Below the pieces are notes generated by a model. The model ran no database searches. It was given only the letters and a program-made list of their open reading frames with translations, and was not told where the DNA came from. A stretch of DNA of 64,000 bases, taken from contig CAWIJO010000014.1 of assembly GCA_963836355.1 (NCBI GenBank), forward strand, positions 62,001-126,000. Direction: 5' to 3'. The DNA comes from Palsa-506 sp963836355. Its GTDB lineage: Bacteria; Actinomycetota; Actinomycetes; Streptosporangiales; Streptosporangiaceae. The translations under genes were made by a program, and so were the position numbers. Every line of letters begins with the position of its first letter. Within the stretch, counting starts at the first letter, position 1. Positions 50,827 through 58,815 of this stretch are shown here, piece by piece.

Positions 50827-51965
50827 GAGGCTGCCTCCCTGGCAGTTTGCGCGATGGCATGGGCAGCCCCCACGCTGAAGGCTGGGCCAGCGGGCCGCAG
50901 TGGCAGCCACAGCGTGAAGGTCGATCCGGCGCCTTCCTGGCTCCAGACCGTGACCTTGCCGCCGTGCGCTGCGGTGACGTGCTTGACGATGGCCAGCCCG
51001 AGCCCGGTCCCGCCGGTGGCCCGGGACCGGGCCGGGTCGACCCGGTAGAACCGCTCGAAGATTCGCTCGAGATCACGCTCGGGGATCCCGATGCCCTGGT
51101 CGGCGACGCTGATCTCCACCGAGCTGTCGCCCGAGCAGCGGGTCGAGACGACCACCCGGGTCTTCTCCGGGCTGTAGGCGACCGCGTTGTCCAGCAGGTT
51201 ACGGAGCGCGGTGATCAGCAGGTCCTCATCGCCGAGCACCGACAGGTCGTGCGGCCCGCTGGCGGCCAGCTCGATGCCGCGGGCGCTCGCCTTCATCCGG
51301 CACCGGTCCAGCGCCTCGGCCACCACGACGTCGAGGTTGACCGCGATGGGATCGGGGACCGGCTCCGCCGCCTGGATCCTGGACAGCGTGATCAGATCCT
51401 GCACCAGGTTGGTGAGCCGGGATGCCTCCTGCCGCATCCGGCCGGCGAAGCGGCGGACCGCCTCCGGATCGTCGGCAGCGTCCTCTACCGTCTCGGCGAG
51501 CAGCGCTAGCGCCCCGACCGGGGTCTTGAGCTCATGGCTGGTGTTGGCCACGAAATCGCGGCGAACTTCCTCGACGCGGCGGCTCTCGGTCTGGTCCTCG
51601 GCCAGCAGCAGCACAAGCCCGCCGCCGCCGACTCCCGGGCCGAGCGGCGCGACCCGCACTGCGAAGCTGGTGGTGCGCCCGTTGAACCTGCTGGTCGACA
51701 CCTCCATCTCGCCCTCGCGGATCTCGCCCTTCCTGCGCACCTGGCGGACCAGCGCGAGCAGGTCCCCGACAACCAGCTGATCGCCCTTGACCAAACCGAA
51801 GTCGCGGGCCGCCGAGCTTGCTGTCAGCACCCGGTCCGCGCTGTCCAGGACAACTGCAGAAGAACTTAGAACGGATAGTACGGAGGCAATGCCAGCCGGC
51901 AGCCTGGCTGGATGGGCGCGATCGCCAGGACCGGCATGCGCCTTGGAAGGCGCCCGGCTAGTCAT
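50823..51965 (-). CDS. senX3: Sensor histidine kinase SenX3/PhoR-like lacking membrane helices
   Basis: The 380-residue protein contains a PAS-like domain (SSAVVLDSADRVLTASSAAR), the H-box FVANTSHELKTPVGALALL, the N-box LRNLLDNAVAYSP, and G boxes (DQGIGIPERD, GTGLGLAIVKHV). Unlike mycobacterial SenX3, no N-terminal membrane helices are seen before the PAS domain: the chain starts with a short Pro/Arg/Ala tail, and upstream sequence in this frame is not hydrophobic. The kinase should therefore be cytosolic or recruited by a partner. Operon partner: regX3. Confidence 0.88.
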   Translation of the reverse strand: MTSRAPSKAHAGPGDRAHPARLPAGIASVLSVLSSSAVVLDSADRVLTASSAARDFGLVKGDQLVVGDLLALVRQVRRKGEIREGEMEVSTSRFNGRTTSFAVRVAPLGPGVGGGGLVLLLAEDQTESRRVEEVRRDFVANTSHELKTPVGALALLAETVEDAADDPEAVRRFAGRMRQEASRLTNLVQDLITLSRIQAAEPVPDPIAVNLDVVVAEALDRCRMKASARGIELAASGPHDLSVLGDEDLLITALRNLLDNAVAYSPEKTRVVVSTRCSGDSSVEISVADQGIGIPERDLERIFERFYRVDPARSRATGGTGLGLAIVKHVTAAHGGKVTVWSQEGAGSTFTLWLPLRPAGPAFSVGAAHAIAQTAREAAS

Positions 51966-52236
51966 GCCGTAGCCGCTCCTGACGCGATGTCGGCGGCCGA
52001 CAGCCCGTCGGCGGTGCCGTGGGCGTGGACAACCACGGTGACGCCTGCTTGCGCGCTGGCTTGCACCCCCGCTTCCACCCTTCGATGGTAAGCGGTAGGC
52101 ATGGCCGGACGCATTGCGCGCGTCCGGTCACGTGCGGCTATTCGCAAAATATTCATATTTCGGCCAACCGCGGTCCATGCCGGATTTATCCGCTGGTCAC
52201 CGCCACAGCGCCCGGCGGCCGCGCTGACGCCGGGGG

Positions 52237-52980
52237 CTATCGCCCCTGGCTGGCCACCGCGGCGACCGCGACGGCCGCCGCTTCGGGGTCCAGGTAGCGG
52301 CCACCTGGCTCGGTGGGCCGGAATGCCGCGCCGAGTTCGTAGACGAGGGGGATGCCGGTGGGGATATTGAGCCCGGCGATATCCGCGTCCGCGATGCTGT
52401 CCAGGTGCTTGACCAGCGCGCGAATGGAGTTGCCGTGTGCCACGACCAGGACTGTGCGGCCCGCCGCCAGGTCACCGATGACCACGTCGTACCAGTACGG
52501 CAGCATCCGGTGCACAACATCCTTGAGGCACTCGGCGCGCGGGTTGAGCTCATCAGGCAGCAAGGCGTACCTGGGGTCGGCGCGCTGCGTCACCATGCCG
52601 TCGTCGGTGAGCGGCGGCGGCGGCACGTCATAGGACCGCCGCCAGAGCATGAACTGCTCGTCCCCGAACTCCTGCCGGGTCTGCGCCTTGTTCTTTCCCT
52701 GCAGGGCGCCGTAATGCCGTTCGTTCAGCCGCCACGACCGCCGGACGGGCAGCCACGGCATGGCGGCCGCATCCAGCGCAATGTTGGCCGTCTGGATGGC
52801 CCGGGCCAGCACAGATGTATGCAAGATGTCCGGCTGCAGGCCGGCCTCGCGCAGCAGCCTGCCACCGGTCGCCGCCTCGGCCTGGCCTTGGTCAGAAAGA
52901 CCGACGTCCACCCAGCCGGTGAACTGTCCCAGAGCGTTCCATTCGCTCTCTCCGTGCCGGAGCAATATCAGCGTGCCCAT
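52237..52980 (-). CDS. gpmA: 2,3-bisphosphoglycerate-dependent phosphoglycerate mutase
   Basis: Start ATG 52980 (MGTLILLRHGESEWN); the upstream frame is not coding. The product (247 residues) shows the catalytic LLRHGESEWNALGQFTGWVD, the acid ERHYGALQGKNKAQT and the second His in VVAHGNSIRAL, as in glycolytic dPGM. It interconverts 3- and 2-phosphoglycerate. Position next to mshA and senX3/regX3 matches the conserved actinobacterial gene order. Confidence 0.93.
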   Translation of the reverse strand: MGTLILLRHGESEWNALGQFTGWVDVGLSDQGQAEAATGGRLLREAGLQPDILHTSVLARAIQTANIALDAAAMPWLPVRRSWRLNERHYGALQGKNKAQTRQEFGDEQFMLWRRSYDVPPPPLTDDGMVTQRADPRYALLPDELNPRAECLKDVVHRMLPYWYDVVIGDLAAGRTVLVVAHGNSIRALVKHLDSIADADIAGLNIPTGIPLVYELGAAFRPTEPGGRYLDPEAAAVAVAAVASQGR

Positions 52981-53086
52981 GCTGCAGAGCCTAACCGTTG
53001 CCGTGGTCGCGGCCCGACGGCGGACTCGAAAGCCGGGGGCGCGGGAACACGGCGCCACAGCCCGGGGTTGCTGACACCGGAGGTGC

Positions 53087-54361
53087 ATGCCTGTGCCGCG
53101 ACGGTTTCCCCGGCGAATCGCGACGATCAGCGTCCACACTTCGCCGCTCGAGCAGCCGGGCACAGGTGATGCGGGCGGCCTGAATGTCTACGTGGTCGAG
53201 GTCGCCAGGCGGCTTGCCGAGCGCGGGGTCGAGGTGGACATCTTCACTCGGGCGGTGTCCCGAGACGTGCCGCCGGTAGCCGAGCTCGCCCCGGGCGTGC
53301 AGGTCAGGCACCTGACGGCGGGGCCGTTCGAGGATCTGGACAAGGCGGATCTGCCTGGCCAGCTGTGCCATTTCACCTTCGAGGTATTGCGTGCCGAGGC
53401 GGCGTACGCGGCAGGCAGGTATGACCTAGTGCACGGTCATTACTGGCTTTCCGGCCAGGTCGGCGCCGTGGCCAAGGAACGCTGGGGTGTCCCGCTGGTG
53501 CAGTCCATGCACACGCTCGGGCGGGTCAAGAACGCGGCGCTGGCGGCCGGTGACGCGGCCGAGCCAGCCGTGCGGATCCGGGGCGAAGCTGAGGTGGTCG
53601 CGGCCGCTGACCGGCTGGTCGCCAACACGGACGAGGAAGCGGCAGAGCTGATCCGGCTCTACGACGCCGATCCCGCACAGGTCAGGACGGTCAACCCCGG
53701 CGTGGATCTGTCCGTCTTCCGGCCCGCCTCCGGGCGCCAGGCGCGGTGGCGGCTCGGGTTGCCGACCGACGCTGTGGTGCTGATGTTCGCCGGCCGGGTG
53801 CAGCCGCTGAAAGCGCCCGACGTGGTGCTGCGGGCGGCGGCCATGCTGGTCCGAGACGACCCCGGCCTGGCCCGGCGGCTCTGCGTGGCGTTCGTCGGCG
53901 GCCCGAGCGGCACCGGCCGGGCTGACCCGTACCGGCTGACCGAACTGGCCACGACGCTGGGGATATCCCGCGTTGTCCGGCTCGAGCCGCCGTGCCCGCA
54001 GCATGAGCTAGCCGACTGGTACCGGGCGGCCACCGTGGTGATGGTGCCGTCCTACTCAGAGTCATTCGGCCTGGTCGCCGTCGAGGCCCAGGCATGCGGC
54101 ACGCCAGTGGTGGCGGCGTCGGTCGGGGGGCTGCGCACGGCAGTGCGGGACGGCGTATCCGGCATCCTGGTCGATGGCCACGACCCGGCCAGCTATGCGC
54201 GCGCGGTCCGCGATCTGGTCACCGAGCCGGGGCTGCTGGCGCGGCTGTCCGCCGGGGCGCGCGAGCATGCCTCCAGGTTCGGCTGGGGCGCGACCGTGGA
54301 CGCCCTGCTGACGGTGTATACCGGTGCCATGAGCACGATGCCGGCCGCGGTCGACGCGTGA
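53087..54361 (+). CDS. mshA: D-inositol-3-phosphate glycosyltransferase
   Basis: The 424-residue GT-B (GT4) enzyme has ISVHTSPLEQPGTGDAGGLN (donor loop), YDLVHGHYWLSGQVG, VQSMHTLGRVKN and the UDP-binding SYSESFGLVAVEAQACGTPV (E-x7-E motif). These match MshA, the first enzyme of mycothiol synthesis, which joins GlcNAc to inositol phosphate. The upstream TGACACCGGAGG ends about 7 nt before the ATG. The gene is divergent from gpm and overlaps ybjN by 4 nt. Confidence 0.93.
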   Translation: MPVPRRFPRRIATISVHTSPLEQPGTGDAGGLNVYVVEVARRLAERGVEVDIFTRAVSRDVPPVAELAPGVQVRHLTAGPFEDLDKADLPGQLCHFTFEVLRAEAAYAAGRYDLVHGHYWLSGQVGAVAKERWGVPLVQSMHTLGRVKNAALAAGDAAEPAVRIRGEAEVVAAADRLVANTDEEAAELIRLYDADPAQVRTVNPGVDLSVFRPASGRQARWRLGLPTDAVVLMFAGRVQPLKAPDVVLRAAAMLVRDDPGLARRLCVAFVGGPSGTGRADPYRLTELATTLGISRVVRLEPPCPQHELADWYRAATVVMVPSYSESFGLVAVEAQACGTPVVAASVGGLRTAVRDGVSGILVDGHDPASYARAVRDLVTEPGLLARLSAGAREHASRFGWGATVDALLTVYTGAMSTMPAAVDA

Positions 54362-54948
54362 GCAGCGCGGAGAGTCCTGCCACCGCGGACGATCCGGGCG
54401 CGCCGGACGATCCGGGCGCGCCGGATGACCCGGGCGCGGCGGGCGACCCGGCGGCAGCGATCGAGTCGGCCCTGGCCAGTCTCGGGGTGGCGTTCGATGC
54501 GCCGCGGCCCGGTGCCTACCTGGTCCGGCTGGAGGGGCAGCACAAGCTGGCCACGATGACCTGGCTGATCGCCGGGGCGCACAGTCTGCATGTCGAGGCG
54601 TTCTTCTGCCGTCAGCCGGACGAGAGCCATGCCCGCTTCTACCGGTTCCTACTGGAGCGAAGCGGGCGGATGTACGGTGTGCACTTCGCCCTTGATCCGG
54701 TGGGCGATGTCTACCTGGTCGGGCGGATGGCGCTCAGTTCCATTACGCCGGACGAAATCGACCGGCTGCTCGGCTGCGTGCTCAGCTATTCGGACGAGAA
54801 CTTCGACGCGGCACTGATGATCGGCTTCGCGTCCGCGATCCGCAGGGAGCGGGAATGGCGGATCAAGCGCGGCGAGAGCCTGGCGAACCTGCGTGCGTTC
54901 GCCCGGCTGGCCGACGCAGCTGCCGCCGGGCCTGAGTTCACTAGCTGA
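54358..54948 (+). CDS. YbjN domain-containing protein
   Basis: Start GTG 54358 overlaps the mshA stop (GTGA). The first 40 residues contain a DDPGAP repeat. The YbjN domain (type III secretion chaperone-like fold) reads TMTWLIAGAHSLHVEAFFCR, ARFYRFLLERSGRMYGVHFA, DPVGDVYLVGRMALSSITPD and ALMIGFASAIRREREW. The gene next to mshA is a YbjN homologue in most actinobacteria. Function is unknown; a chaperone-like role is suspected. Confidence 0.87.
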   Translation: MSSAESPATADDPGAPDDPGAPDDPGAAGDPAAAIESALASLGVAFDAPRPGAYLVRLEGQHKLATMTWLIAGAHSLHVEAFFCRQPDESHARFYRFLLERSGRMYGVHFALDPVGDVYLVGRMALSSITPDEIDRLLGCVLSYSDENFDAALMIGFASAIRREREWRIKRGESLANLRAFARLADAAAAGPEFTS

Positions 54949-55001
54949 CCTGGTCCGACATCTGATCTCGCGCCGGGCTCAGGACCTGGGCCTGGTCCAG
55001 C

Positions 55002-55283
55002 TCAGGACTTGACCAGGCGGGAAATTGCCTCGGCGGCCTCATGCACCTTCGCCTGAGCGTCCGGGCCACCCTCCTCGATCGCCATAGTGACACAATGACC
55101 GAGATGATCTTCGAGTAGCCCGAGGGCCACCGCCTGCAATGCCCGGGTCACCGCCGAGACCTGGGTGAGCACGTCGATGCAGTAGACGTCCTGCTCTACC
55201 ATTCGCTGCAGCCCGCGCACCTGCCCCTCAACCCTGCGCAGGCGCTTCAGGTAGGCGTCCTTGTCATGGGTGTAACCGCGCAT
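55002..55283 (-). CDS. csoR: CsoR/RcnR family metal-sensing repressor
   Basis: Start ATG 55283 (MRGYTHDKDAYLKRL). The 93-residue protein has RLRRVEGQVRGLQRMV and the Cu(I) ligands C35 (DVYCIDVL), H60 and C64 (LLEDHLGHCV), the C-H-C fingerprint of copper-type CsoR. It should repress copper-efflux genes. No copper transporter is adjacent. A copy of the dispersed 66-bp repeat lies 100 bp upstream. Confidence 0.88.
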   Translation of the reverse strand: MRGYTHDKDAYLKRLRRVEGQVRGLQRMVEQDVYCIDVLTQVSAVTRALQAVALGLLEDHLGHCVTMAIEEGGPDAQAKVHEAAEAISRLVKS

Positions 55284-55382
55284 CCTGTGACCATACGCCA
55301 GTGACCGCTCCCGCCCCAGCCTGTCGGCCGTCCCCTCGCGGGCCGCGCCCTCCGCGCCCGCCATCCCGCCAGTCCGCCCAGG

Positions 55383-55448
55383 CGCAAGGCGTTGAATGTG
55401 ACGTTCAACAACACCTGACTGGCCCGATGCCACATCCATCACGTTGCC
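55383..55448. repeat. Dispersed 66-bp repeat, copy at 55.4 kb
   Basis: Identical to the 36.6-kb copy from 55389 to 55448 except one base. Read on the minus strand, both copies encode MDVASGQSGVVERHIQR; whether this is ever translated is unclear. It lies in the upstream region of csoR. Confidence 0.75.
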
Positions 55449-55654
55449 CGCTGCCGCGCGGGACCGCCGGGCTCGGCCGGATGAGCGGGAGTGGGCAGCG
55501 CCAGGTACAAAGGAAGCGCCGGGTCACGATGGCAGGCGACGAGCCCGGCCGGTGAACCAGCCGGGCCATTCAGCGATTCTTAAGATATGGCAGGCATGCT
55601 CGGTTATGCCTGGCACGGGCAGATACGAACCAGGCAGGCAGGGAGGAACGGATC

Positions 55655-55915
55655 ATGCGGCGGGACAGCGCGGGACCTGCGGCGGCCGCCCGCGACGATG
55701 GCCTGCGCAAGGTCACCAGGCTGACCTGGCGTGCTGGCGCGGCCGGCGTCGTAGGCTCGGCGCTGATCGCGGCGGCGTTCGGCCACGGCGTCGCGAGCCA
55801 GCACGCCGCCGGCCACCGCGGGACCAGCCAGCACGGCAAGGACACGATCCTGATCCCCGGGCGGCCCCCGGCGCCTGCGGCGGGTTCCGGCCAGGTGACG
55901 TCGGGCGCCTCATGA
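55655..55915 (+). CDS. Small membrane protein preceding ApbE
   Basis: ATG 55655 follows GGAGGAA by 7 nt. The 86-residue product has one membrane helix (AGAAGVVGSALIAAAFGHGV) and a short outer His/Gly/Pro-rich tail. It overlaps apbE (ATGA), so the two are co-translated. Small proteins in this position in actinobacteria accompany flavinylated electron-transfer systems. No FMN-acceptor motif (S/T-G-A-T) is seen, so it is perhaps an accessory. Confidence 0.7.
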   Translation: MRRDSAGPAAAARDDGLRKVTRLTWRAGAAGVVGSALIAAAFGHGVASQHAAGHRGTSQHGKDTILIPGRPPAPAAGSGQVTSGAS

Positions 55916-56961
55916 CCGCGGCCACCACGGCGGCCGCGGCGCGGGACACGTTCAGCGTCTTCGGCACCACCGCGACGCTGCTCGTCACCGAGGCCGGTGC
56001 GCTGGCCGCAGCCCGGCGGCTCGCCGACGCGGAGCTGGCGGCCGTCGACCTGGCCTGCAGCAGGTTCCGCGCTGACTCCGAGCTGTCGGCGCTGAACGCG
56101 GCGGCCGGAGCGGCCGTCCGCATCAGCGATCTCTTCGCCGAGCTGATCGGCGAAGCGCTGCGCGCGGCCATGCTGACCGACGGCGCCGTCGACCCGACCT
56201 GCGGGCGGGCGCTCGCCAACCTTGGCTATGACCGTGACTTCGCCCTGGTCAAGGCGGCCGGTGCCGAGCAGTCGGGCACCTTGAAATCCGGCACCGCTGA
56301 ACCCGGCCGGCCGGGCCACGCCGCAGGCCCGGGCGGACCCCGCGACCGGGCCGGAGCCGACCGCGCGGCCCGCTCCGGCGGTCCGGCCGGACCAGTGCCG
56401 GGCTGGCGCAATGTGCTGCTCGAGGACGATCCGCCGCGGGCCAGGCTGACCGACGGCGCGCAGCTCGATCTCGGCGCTACCGCCAAGGCCCGAACAGCCG
56501 ACCGGTGCGCCGAGATCATCGGGAGCCAGCTCGGCTGTGGCGTGCTGGTCAGCCTCGGCGGCGACATCGCGGTCGCCGGACCAGCGCCAGCCGGCGGCTG
56601 GCAAATCCGGGTGACCGACGACCACGCGGCCGGGCCGGACGCTTCCGGCCAGACGGTGGCGATCAGCTCAGGCGGACTGGCCACCTCCAGTACCACGGTG
56701 CGCAGGTGGGCCAGGGACGGCCGCCGGATGCATCACATCATTGACCCGGCGACTGGTGAGCCTGCCCGCGCCTGCTGGCGCACGGTGAGCGTCGCGGCTG
56801 GCAGCTGCACCGACGCGAACACCGCGAGTACCGCGGCGATCGTCCTCGGGCCCGCAGCGGTGGCGTGGCTGCGCGGACTCGCCTTGCCCGCCCGGCTCGT
56901 CGGCGAGAACGGGTTGGTGCAGACGACGGCCGGCTGGCCGGCTGGCCCGGGGCTGCCATGA
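55912..56961 (+). CDS. apbE: FAD:protein FMN transferase (ApbE)
   Basis: The 349-residue protein has FSVFGTTATLLVTEAGALAA, CSRFRADSELSALNAAAG, the substrate loop LDLGATAKARTADRCAEII, the glycine loop VSLGGDIAVAG, and HHIIDPATGEPA plus CTDANTAST (Mg/FAD-binding Asp and Thr). ApbE transfers FMN to a Ser/Thr of partner proteins. An insert of about 40 Gly/Ala/Arg/Pro residues (from SGTLKSGTAEPG) interrupts the family pattern near residue 120-165. No signal peptide, so it works in the cytosol or through the coupled small membrane protein. Confidence 0.9.
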   Translation: MTAATTAAAARDTFSVFGTTATLLVTEAGALAAARRLADAELAAVDLACSRFRADSELSALNAAAGAAVRISDLFAELIGEALRAAMLTDGAVDPTCGRALANLGYDRDFALVKAAGAEQSGTLKSGTAEPGRPGHAAGPGGPRDRAGADRAARSGGPAGPVPGWRNVLLEDDPPRARLTDGAQLDLGATAKARTADRCAEIIGSQLGCGVLVSLGGDIAVAGPAPAGGWQIRVTDDHAAGPDASGQTVAISSGGLATSSTTVRRWARDGRRMHHIIDPATGEPARACWRTVSVAAGSCTDANTASTAAIVLGPAAVAWLRGLALPARLVGENGLVQTTAGWPAGPGLP

Positions 56962-57400
56962 CGCACCCGCAGGACGGGCAAGGCTGTGCCGCGAGCGACG
57001 CAGACGCCACGCAAGCGGTGACCGCGTTGTACCGGGCACACGCGCTTGGCCTGACCAGGCTGGCGCCGCCGGCAAGCTCCTCATCCTGCGCGCCCCGGCC
57101 GGCCTGTCCGCGCCCTGGCAGCCCTTCATCACCCCCGACGGTAGCGAACTGGTCGCGACGGCCGCAAAGAGCGCCAGGGGCCTACGGGCCTGTCGGCTGG
57201 CGAGTTTGCCGTGTACTCCGCCCGGACGGGCGCGCTCATCCGCACCCCGGCTCCCTGGACGTGGCCAAGGCCGGCGCGCCGCTGCGGGACGGCGTCCCAA
57301 GCCCGGGCGTCGCCTGGTCCAATCGCTCCGTCCAGTCCCGGTAGCGTGCGGGCTGAGCTGCTGATGCGCGGCCAGGAATACGGAGCCGCAGCACGTTTCG
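56958..57400 (+). pseudogene. Deletion remnant: sigma factor N-terminus joined to WD40-like protein fragments
   Basis: ATG 56958 begins MTHPQDGQGC and VTALYRAHALGLTRLA, like region 2 of SigE/ECF sigma factors, but stops matching after about 34 residues. Another frame then reads LLILRAPAGLSAPWQPFITP and ELVATAAKSARG, and yet another GEFAVYSARTGALIRT. These are typical pieces of the WD40-like membrane proteins that follow such sigma factors. The block looks like an internal deletion of a two-gene operon with frameshifts. Confidence 0.6.
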
Positions 57401-57463
57401 GCTAACCTGTCCGTGCTCCGCTGCTGGCGGCATTCCTGACGCGCGACGCGGGAGGCGAGTGGG

Positions 57464-58687
57464 TTGGGTCCTCTAAATGGCATCCGGGTCATCGAGATCG
57501 CGAGCCTAGCGCCCGCGCCGTTCGGCTGCATGATCCTGGCTGACCTGGGCGCGGACGTGCTGCGGGTGGAGCGCGCGGAGACCTGCGGGCCGACGGCTGC
57601 CGCCCCGCTGGACCCGCTCGTCCGCGGCCGCCGGTCGATCGGCCTTAACCTCAAGGACCCCGCGGGGGTCGGCGTGCTGCTGCGGCTGGTCGAGGATGCC
57701 GATGTGCTGGTGGAGGGCTTCCGGCCGGGGGTGACCGAGCGGCTGGGCTTCGGGCCGGCCGACTGCGCGGCAGGTAACCCGCGGCTGGTCTACGCGCGGA
57801 TGACCGGCTGGGGCCAGCGCGGCCCGCTGGCCGCCACTGCGGGGCATGACATCGACTACATCGCGGTGGCCGGGGCGCTGGAGCCGATCGGCCGGGCGGG
57901 TGAGCGGCCGGTTCCGCCGCTGAACCTGGTCGCTGACTTCGGCGGCGGCGGCATGCTGCTCGCGCTCGGCGTGCTCGCCGCGCTGCTTGAGCGGGAGCGG
58001 TCCGGCCTGGGCCAGCTGATCGACGCGGCGATGGTGGACGGGTCGGCGCTGCTGACCTCGTTCTTTTACGGCCTGCGGGCGGCCGGCGTCTGGCGGGACG
58101 AGCGGGGCACGAACCTGCTTGACGGCGGCGCACCGTTCTACGACACCTACGAGACCGCCGACGGCCGCCATATGGCGGTAGGCGCGCTTGAGCCGAAGTT
58201 CTACGCCGCCTTGCTGGCCGGCCTGGACCTGGCCGAGCCGGGTAAGCCCGGGCTGGGTCATACCGGAGCAGGCGAAACCAGGCCAGCGAGGACCGGGCGG
58301 GACGAGGCCGGCCAGCACGGCGAGACCGGCCTGCCCGGGCAGTACGACCTGGCAGGCTGGCCAGTGCTGCGAGCGCGGTTCACCGACGCCTTTCTCGCCC
58401 GTACCCAGGCGGAATGGACCGAGGTATTCGCTGGCACCGATGCCTGCGTCGCGCCGGTGCTCGGCCCCGCGGACGCGCCGGCCCATCCGCACAACGCCGC
58501 ACGCGGCACGTTCATCGAGGTAGGCGGCGTGACGCAGCCCGCGCCCGCGCCGCGTTTCGGCCGGACGGCCGCTGGGGTGCCGCAGCCTCCGCCCCGGCCC
58601 GGCGCGGACACCGACACGGTGCTGGCAGGCCTCGGCTACACTGCGGCGCAGATCGCTGCCCTGCGCGCCAGCGGCGCGGTTGGCTGA
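57464..58687 (+). CDS. CaiB/BaiF family CoA transferase
   Basis: TTG 57464 follows GGAGGC by 8-9 nt. The 407-residue protein has GIRVIEIASLAPAPFGCMIL, ADLGADVLRVERAE, RRSIGLNLKDPAG, the catalytic Asp region GHDIDYIAVAGALEPIGRAG and GQLIDAAMVDGSA. This layout matches alpha-methylacyl-CoA racemase and related class III CoA transferases. An insert of about 45 residues near 265-310 (Gly/Thr/Arg-rich) is unusual. Its substrate is unclear; racemase is favoured. Confidence 0.87.
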   Translation: MGPLNGIRVIEIASLAPAPFGCMILADLGADVLRVERAETCGPTAAAPLDPLVRGRRSIGLNLKDPAGVGVLLRLVEDADVLVEGFRPGVTERLGFGPADCAAGNPRLVYARMTGWGQRGPLAATAGHDIDYIAVAGALEPIGRAGERPVPPLNLVADFGGGGMLLALGVLAALLERERSGLGQLIDAAMVDGSALLTSFFYGLRAAGVWRDERGTNLLDGGAPFYDTYETADGRHMAVGALEPKFYAALLAGLDLAEPGKPGLGHTGAGETRPARTGRDEAGQHGETGLPGQYDLAGWPVLRARFTDAFLARTQAEWTEVFAGTDACVAPVLGPADAPAHPHNAARGTFIEVGGVTQPAPAPRFGRTAAGVPQPPPRPGADTDTVLAGLGYTAAQIAALRASGAVG

Positions 58688-58815
58688 GCCCGGAGCACAG
58701 GGATTCGCGGTTCCGGCCGGGCTATCATCGGTGCCCGCCGTTGTGCCACCACCATTACCCGTGATCCCGGCGATCGTGCAGGTGGGCCGGGCGGATGGCA
58801 GCGCGAATGTCCCGG

